Shown: one piece after another, positions 58,651-64,000 of the stretch
Numbering within the stretch: the stretch's first letter is position 1
Layout of the letters: each line of letters begins with the position of its first letter
From: Melitaea cinxia
Taxonomy: Eukaryota; Arthropoda; Insecta; Lepidoptera; Nymphalidae
Length of the DNA: 64,000 nucleotides
NCBI RefSeq assembly: GCF_905220565.1
Contig: NC_059416.1
Location: 558,001 to 622,000 of the forward strand
Reading direction: 5' to 3'
Notes under the pieces: generated by a model
The model's input: only the letters and a program-made list of their open reading frames with translations
Told to the model about the DNA's origin: nothing
Databases searched by the model: none
Made by a program: the position numbers and the translations under genes

Positions 58651-59334
58651 AGACGTCCCGCTCCTTACATTACCCGAATACATGATGTAGCTGTGCAACC
58701 ATTGTGACCGTACCATACCGTACCCCCGCAACCATTTCGAGAATCATTCGCGCTGACATTCACATAGGAAAGATTCGAGATTCTGCAATATTTCGAAACG
58801 TAGTTGGCTAGTGGCGCGTTGGTGCTTGATAATAAGCAATAATATTTTTATACATTCATTGAAAGCGACGAGCGGCCATCGACACAACCGACAAGGAGTC
58901 TTATATGTTGACGCTTGTGATATATTGTTATTTAAGTGTAAAGTGAATTAAAAAAAAAAAGTAAATATAAAATACAAACTAGAACGGTGTAATATTAATA
59001 CAAGGAGGGAATTAAACGTAATTTAAGAAGTTAGCACGCGTGTAGTCGGCTCAACCTCTCGTCTCCTCTTCGGACTTACATTGAAATAACAGTGTATTCG
59101 GTCTCGTACATTTGTTTTCATCCAAATTCCACTCGGCTTGATATCTACGTCGTGTGTGGCTTTCGCTCGCTCACTCTTCGACTCTTCAAACTTTTGCCTC
59201 GAAATCTTTTGCATGCGTGCTTATGCAGTGTATCGGTGTCGTGTCAGTGTGTTTCGTTTAGTGTATATAACTATATACCTGTAATCGACCTAGCCTTAAT
59301 GCCCACATCGAAGATATAATAGGTACAATATCGC

Positions 59335-59373
59335 CGTGACGCGACCAACGTCGACGGCGTCAGTCGCGTCACG
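59335..59373 (+). other. GC-rich stem-loop in the complexin 3' UTR
   Basis: An 11-bp perfect stem, CGTGACGCGAC with GTCGCGTCACG, closes a 17-nt loop that itself contains CGTCGACG. In AT-rich surroundings such a stable hairpin is unusual and could be a protein-binding or editing-related RNA structure. Confidence 0.6.
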
Positions 59374-59589
59374 TCTGCATGTTTAATCTAAGATCAATGT
59401 TCGTTTAGAGTAATGTAAAGTTGTAGTTAACGAGACCTCTTGTTGTTTTACCGTTACAAGTTAGCGTAGTCGACGCGATTCTTGATGTTTTATCGATGTT
59501 TTGTGCTTAGGATAAAGTAACATTGTTTGAGCGAAATTTTCGAGCGATTAACGTTACGGCTCGAAGGATTAGTTCCGCGGTGTGTATTG

Positions 59590-59740
59590 ATTCAAATCAA
59601 TTGATGTTCACATGTGGCAATATTCGATTAAATTATTCAAATCAAACGATGTTCACATGTGACGAGATTCAATTTAATGATTCAAATCAAATATTGTTCG
59701 TGTGATAAGATTCAATTCGATGATACGAATCGATTCATGA
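59590..59740 (+). repeat. 45-bp tandem repeat in the complexin 3' UTR
   Basis: 'attcaaatca' begins units at 59,590, 59,635 and 59,680 (45-bp steps), with a partial fourth at 59,723. The units share 'gatgttcacatgtg' and 'attcgattaaatt'-like parts; CACATGTG is an E-box-type palindrome. Confidence 0.8.
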
Positions 59741-61007
59741 GACCGCGGATGTAGCAGGACGTCACGCGCAAGGCTAATGGTTCGAATCTTCGCGTCAACA
59801 TATTAAGCTGCAAATGCAAAAGATTTGTTATCGTCAAAAGCTGTGATATATAAATAAAATAAACTAAAGTTGTACGCCCGGCGCGGCCAGTCCGCTCGCG
59901 TTACACTCACTTTAGCTTCTTGGTAACTCTATCGATCTTTCACTGACTTCGACCTCATCTTCAAGGTCATCGACTTCACTCGGATCGACGATCGACCCTC
60001 TCGTAGTTTTAAACGATCTTCGATAATTCTATGGAATCAGCACATCATGTATTTTCATCATTACTTTTAAATTTTGTTTGAAATATATTAACCCCCTGTA
60101 GCGATCGCTTAATAGCTCATTTATTTTGTAAGCAAATCTCGCCCAGACAACAAATCACACACGAAACAATATTATCGTGTAATCGATATCCATCCCTCAG
60201 TGTAAATACGACAGATCAGAGATAATATCGGAACTCGTGTTGAGACCGCTTCTCTATATTCTGAATAAGGTTTGAAATATTTTCACGCACTGTAAACATC
60301 GCAGAGTATATTCATAGCTTCTCGGTGAACTAGTTTACGCACGCCTAGCTACCAGTCTTATCGTCAGCGACGGGCAACTGACCCGTCCCGACTCCTTCGG
60401 AAACTTCACAATCTTCGTAATATTAAGGTGTAACATTAAAATTTCACAGTGTACGTGTGTTTAGGCTAGGTTTATCATGTATTACGATAATAGTTCTATG
60501 TATGTGCATGGCCATTCTAGCTAAACTGTTGTTCGTAGATAATAAACGATGATAATGTTAAGATAATCTTGGACCTGTTTTTATATAATTTAAACATGAC
60601 CAAACTTTCTCTCTCCACCCTCACACTCGCCTCACGTCTGTTCCTTCGTGTTCCCTAGACTCTCTTCCTATTTATCTTTCTATCTATCGTAGACTAACTT
60701 TGATCTTCGTTGTTGGCTCTTAGGTAGTTGATAGTGTTTTAGAAATGTTATTTTCGTACGTAGCGAGGTTTAGGTGTAACTGAACGTTTAATATAAACCC
60801 GCTAATTGTCACTAATTTAAAAATGATGCTTGAAATGTTAATTATTTGATATGAAATGTAAGATTTTGCATGATTAAGGCTCTTGGACTGTGCTGTGTCG
60901 TTTTCTCTCTATCGGTCCCGTTAAGACGCTTATATATCTTGTTTGTAAGCTTTCGATGTTCGATGTATAGTGTTATGATACCCAATGTAATTATAAATAA
61001 TGTAATG

Positions 61008-61013
61008 AATAAA
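61008..61013 (+). promoter_or_regulatory. Candidate proximal poly(A) signal
   Basis: AATAAA in 'gtaatgaataaactcgttgc', with GT-rich sequence ('tttgggtgatat') some 35 nt downstream. Would give a 3' UTR of about 2.4 kb. Confidence 0.5.
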
Positions 61014-63143
61014 CTCGTTGCTTAAATGCAAAATATTTTGAAGGAATTTGGGTGATATCAAATCAGTGACACGCTTCTGATATACGTATATATATTTTGA
61101 TGTTCTCGTTTCGATGTTGGGTTCGTCAAACTGATCGTTTATTATTATATTTATATATAATATCGGTTATATGTTATATGTGTAATAAATTTTAACAATA
61201 GTAAAAGTTAAATCCTGTAGTATTTTAAATTTGAATACGACAATTTTCTTTTAACCGTCGCGATACATTTGATTTTTTTTTAAATAATTGTAATGAACTT
61301 ACAAAGAGGTTTATACAAGGTAGATATGTAGTCTAGTGATAATTGTAAATTATTTAATAAATCAAATTATAAATGCATTATCCAAGAATACACTAGAATA
61401 ATTTTAAGATCCTTGACTGACCAATTTCAAAACTCACCCAAACACAACGTCAGTTGGAGAATTTGATCTTATGACTGCCGCGCTCAGGGTATAGTCTTGT
61501 ATTGTACTATTGTTGTTGTCTATTTATTTTGTGTATTTTTTTTTTATTTATAATCTTTTGGCCTTCGATGGCATTCAAAATTTTATACCTAGCTCACGAG
61601 TAGATTTCGACTGTTATGTTATCAAGTATCGACTCCAGTCTCCAATACGATTGTAGGATAATGAAAGAAAAGGCTGTTGATATGACGCAATAATAACTTA
61701 TATTGGAGAGAATTACATAAATGTGTGAATGTGTGCGTGAAAGATAATTTAGATTTACTTCAGTGAGTGCGAGGATATTGTATCTGAGTGTGTATTGTGT
61801 AAAAAGTATTTTATTCGTACTAAATTTTTCAATATGTTTATGAGTAGTGTTGCGTCATATCAATAGGGGATGTATTCGTATGTTATTTTCAAAATTATAG
61901 GCTTCAGTAAACGGACACGATTACAAATATTATAAGCCTACATTGTTAAATATTTATCAAATAGCGTATGTATGTATGCACTAGGAAATAGGACAGATGT
62001 ATTTGCTACTTTTACTTCAAAACGAACCTCGAAATACTGATTTTCTGCAACATAATAATGAAAAAAAATATCAGAAACTTTAACAGCATTAAAAACAATA
62101 TTAGTAGCAAATATATAAAACCTGATTCTACTATTACACCAAGAATTTTCTTTCTAGAAGAACCAATTCTACGTGCATTGGTTAAGAATTCAATAGCAGA
62201 ATAGACTCAGGACAACTGGTACAGAAGACAATCTAGAGACAACGACACACACACACACAAGAGCTTCACAAACAGACACATTTTTAGATTATTATATATT
62301 TTTAGATTTTTTCCGCGTAGTATAGGAATTATTTTGTATCAAAGAACTGACTTTAAGTGCCACATAACACGTTGTTGCGCTTCTATTATACATAATTTTT
62401 CCGACAAAATCTTTTCTATATTGTGCGTTGATTCTTGTAAATTGATTTCGATTTTAATAATGTTTATACGTTACGTACGTTTGAGGATATCGGCGTCTCT
62501 TTCTAAGTCTCTGATCGGAAACTTTTTGACTACCGATCGTTACTCGCGTACTCGTTAACACATTTCGATTATATATAGGATAGTGTCGGCTAATATAAGT
62601 ACATTATAGCGCATTAGCTTTTAATATTAGTGACATCTAGTGTAAAAAACTTGCAAATTTACCGAAAATTGATTAAACGTGTAAAATTGAAACGAAATGT
62701 TCTCGAGCACTTTGACGCGGACCGCGGTCGCGTATTGTTATTAGAGAGACGGTTAAAAGTTTATCCAGGATAACATTTAAATTAGAATTATGGAGGAAAA
62801 TGAAAAAAAAATGAGGTTATTGTTGAAAATGTTTTTAGGTAAATAATATCGGATTGAGCTTTCTTGAACATTGTTGTTGATATTACGTTTGGTTTGCCGG
62901 CCGGTCGGTGTCGCGCCGCCGATCTGCTCTTTATCTCTCTGGTACTGAGGTTCAGTTCTATCTCTCACTTGTAGTCTCGTAATCTTAGGCTTGTTTGCTA
63001 AAAATTATTTTTCATCTTACTGTTGCAAAGCATTGTTAAATTTATTTACTGGGTCCCTATTAGTTATGTATAAAAGTTTAGAGGTAGCCATTTTCATACT
63101 TTATTGTGAGTTTGAAAGTGGATTATCTACCATGTTGTTAAAT

Positions 63144-63153
63144 AATAAATAAA
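63144..63153 (+). promoter_or_regulatory. Candidate distal poly(A) signal
   Basis: Overlapping AATAAATAAA followed within 20 nt by 'ctgtttggttttattt', a good GT-rich downstream element. It marks the likely end of the longest complexin transcript near 63,170. Confidence 0.6.
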
Positions 63154-63432
63154 CTACATTGTACCACCACCTGTTTGGTTTTATTTACTATACCTCATGT
63201 TACAAATAAGTATATGAATTAACGCATCACACTCAACGCCCTTCAGCAGGAAATTCAGCCACAAAAACAAAAACTTCGAATAAGAATGGTAATTATAATA
63301 TTTATTTACAAAATTTACACTTAAAATTACATACAAATCTTTATTTAAAACTATTTCTATATCTAAGTTCACTTTATTATTTATTATATGCTAACAATAA
63401 ATATATATGTAACACAAGAAATTTTGTCTATT

Positions 63433-63631
63433 TCATAGCTTTTTATCATTAAACGTCAAATCAGAAATGTACTTCTTCGCATTGTAACTGTCTAAAAACT
63501 TCAATCTGTTTACTTCTTCGCTTCGAACCAGTCGCTCTAGAGATTGACTGGGGATATGTTTACCAATGGATATATAATAGTCGATGTAATAATGAATGAT
63601 GATAAAATTGAAATCTGCTTTTATTTGTGAT
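63433..63631 (-). CDS. Last exon of an unidentified gene converging on complexin
   Basis: The minus strand is open from an acceptor (AATAG|A at 63,632) to a TGA at 63,433. It encodes, after the junction Glu, SQIKADFNFIIIHYY, IDYYISIGKHIPSQ, SLERLVRSEEVNRL, KFLDSYNAKKYISD and LTFNDKKL. Balanced residue use and many charged residues make it look truly coding. It joins in frame to the exon at 63,727 across a 95-bp intron. I do not recognise the family; the sequence looks helical and non-secreted. Several TTTATT words (AATAAA on the minus strand) at about 63,300-63,390 could end the transcript. Confidence 0.7.
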
Positions 63632-63726
63632 CTATTTTTTCATTATCAATAACAATGACTAAACTTATCAAAAACCCATTTATTTTATACAAATTATACT
63701 CAAGCTATCTTCACAAATGCTGTTAC

Positions 63727-64000
63727 TCTAATAGCGTAATAGACGCCCAAAATTTATTGATATTCTTATTAAATTCCGCTAGTAAAGTCAGAATATCTTC
63801 AACAGTTGATTTTATGAGACCAGTATGAGATTTATCACTTATGTCTATGACAGCACTGTCATCTGATAGTTTGGTTTTTAAAACAATACCCTCAGCTGAA
63901 TTAACATCATAATCGTCTATATCTATCATGTCATCCAAACTGTCGCGTATTTTTAAAGGTAGATCATTTATCTTTTTGAGCTTGTGAAATATCTTTCCTA
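63727..64000 (-). CDS. Penultimate exon of the same gene, cut by the window edge
   Basis: Open on the minus strand from the window edge to a donor GA|GTAACA at 63,727. It encodes KIFHKLKKINDLP, LKIRDSLDDMIDIDDYD, VNSAEGIVLKTKLSDD, SAVIDISDKSHTGL, IKSTVEDILTLLAEF and NKNINKFWASITLL. Reading through the donor would stop at once (TAA), so an isoform ending there is possible. The frame continues past 64,000, so there is no start here; the reading begins without an ATG. Family unknown. Mixed acidic and leucine-rich helices suggest a soluble intracellular protein. Confidence 0.7.

Larger units (their letters stand above)
58651..63170 (+). other. cpx: Probable long 3' untranslated region of complexin
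   Basis: About 4.5 kb after the stop carry no copy of the repeat families that fill the rest of the window, have more CpG than the introns, and contain several AATAAA signals (59,853; 60,541; 61,008; 63,144). Long 3' UTRs are common in insect neuronal genes. No coding frame is convincing. TGTATATA (59,262-59,269) and TGTAAATA (60,201-60,208) match the Pumilio site UGUANAUA. Extent is inferred; transcript ends may be alternative. Confidence 0.65.

Noticed and set aside
59523..59705. 60-codon frame in the complexin 3' UTR as a small protein
   Set aside because: It runs through the 45-bp tandem repeat, which gives repeated peptides by itself; no start context or domain supports it.

Overview
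The window looks like genomic DNA from a butterfly or moth (Lepidoptera). It is AT-rich, almost gene-free over its first 37 kb, and crowded with short interspersed repeats of the kind found across lepidopteran genomes: tRNA-headed SINEs, repeats ending in 'cagtggactgcgataggctgaagtga' style tails, Helitron-like repeats and non-LTR retrotransposon 3' ends. The one gene identified with confidence is the insect neuronal gene complexin. No species call is possible from the sequence alone.

Layout. Positions 1-37,392 hold no recognisable host exon. The main object there is an apparently intact two-ORF non-LTR retrotransposon of the CR1/jockey group on the minus strand (about 1,673-6,362), with both ORFs open, a (TTTA)n tail and a plausible 18-bp target-site duplication. 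The rest is AT-rich DNA strewn with SINEs, Helitron-like and other repeats. It includes a 237-bp element with perfect 32-bp inverted termini that carries a 72-nt tRNA-like cloverleaf (31,530-31,766), and four scattered clusters of CTACG/CGTAG pentamers.

From 37,834 to 58,650 lie the last three coding exons of complexin (cpx) on the plus strand: central-helix exon, a 20-kb intron, a second exon, a 370-bp intron with a repeat inserted in it, and the final exon ending in the prenylation motif CVMQ. The first coding exon, about 18 residues, was not found. The long intron carries a large near-perfect inverted repeat (53,293-54,060) followed by a five-copy array of a 118-bp unit. A long, almost repeat-free 3' untranslated region probably follows (58,651 to about 63,170), with a GC-rich stem-loop, a 45-bp tandem repeat and several poly(A) signals.

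At the right edge, two exons of an unidentified minus-strand gene (63,433-64,000 and beyond) converge on complexin, about 260 bp from its likely 3' end.

Complexin binds the assembled SNARE complex at synapses, clamping spontaneous release and promoting evoked vesicle fusion. Nothing links the flanking gene to it functionally. The other elements are mobile or repetitive DNA that may affect splicing, RNA structure or editing of the complexin transcript.
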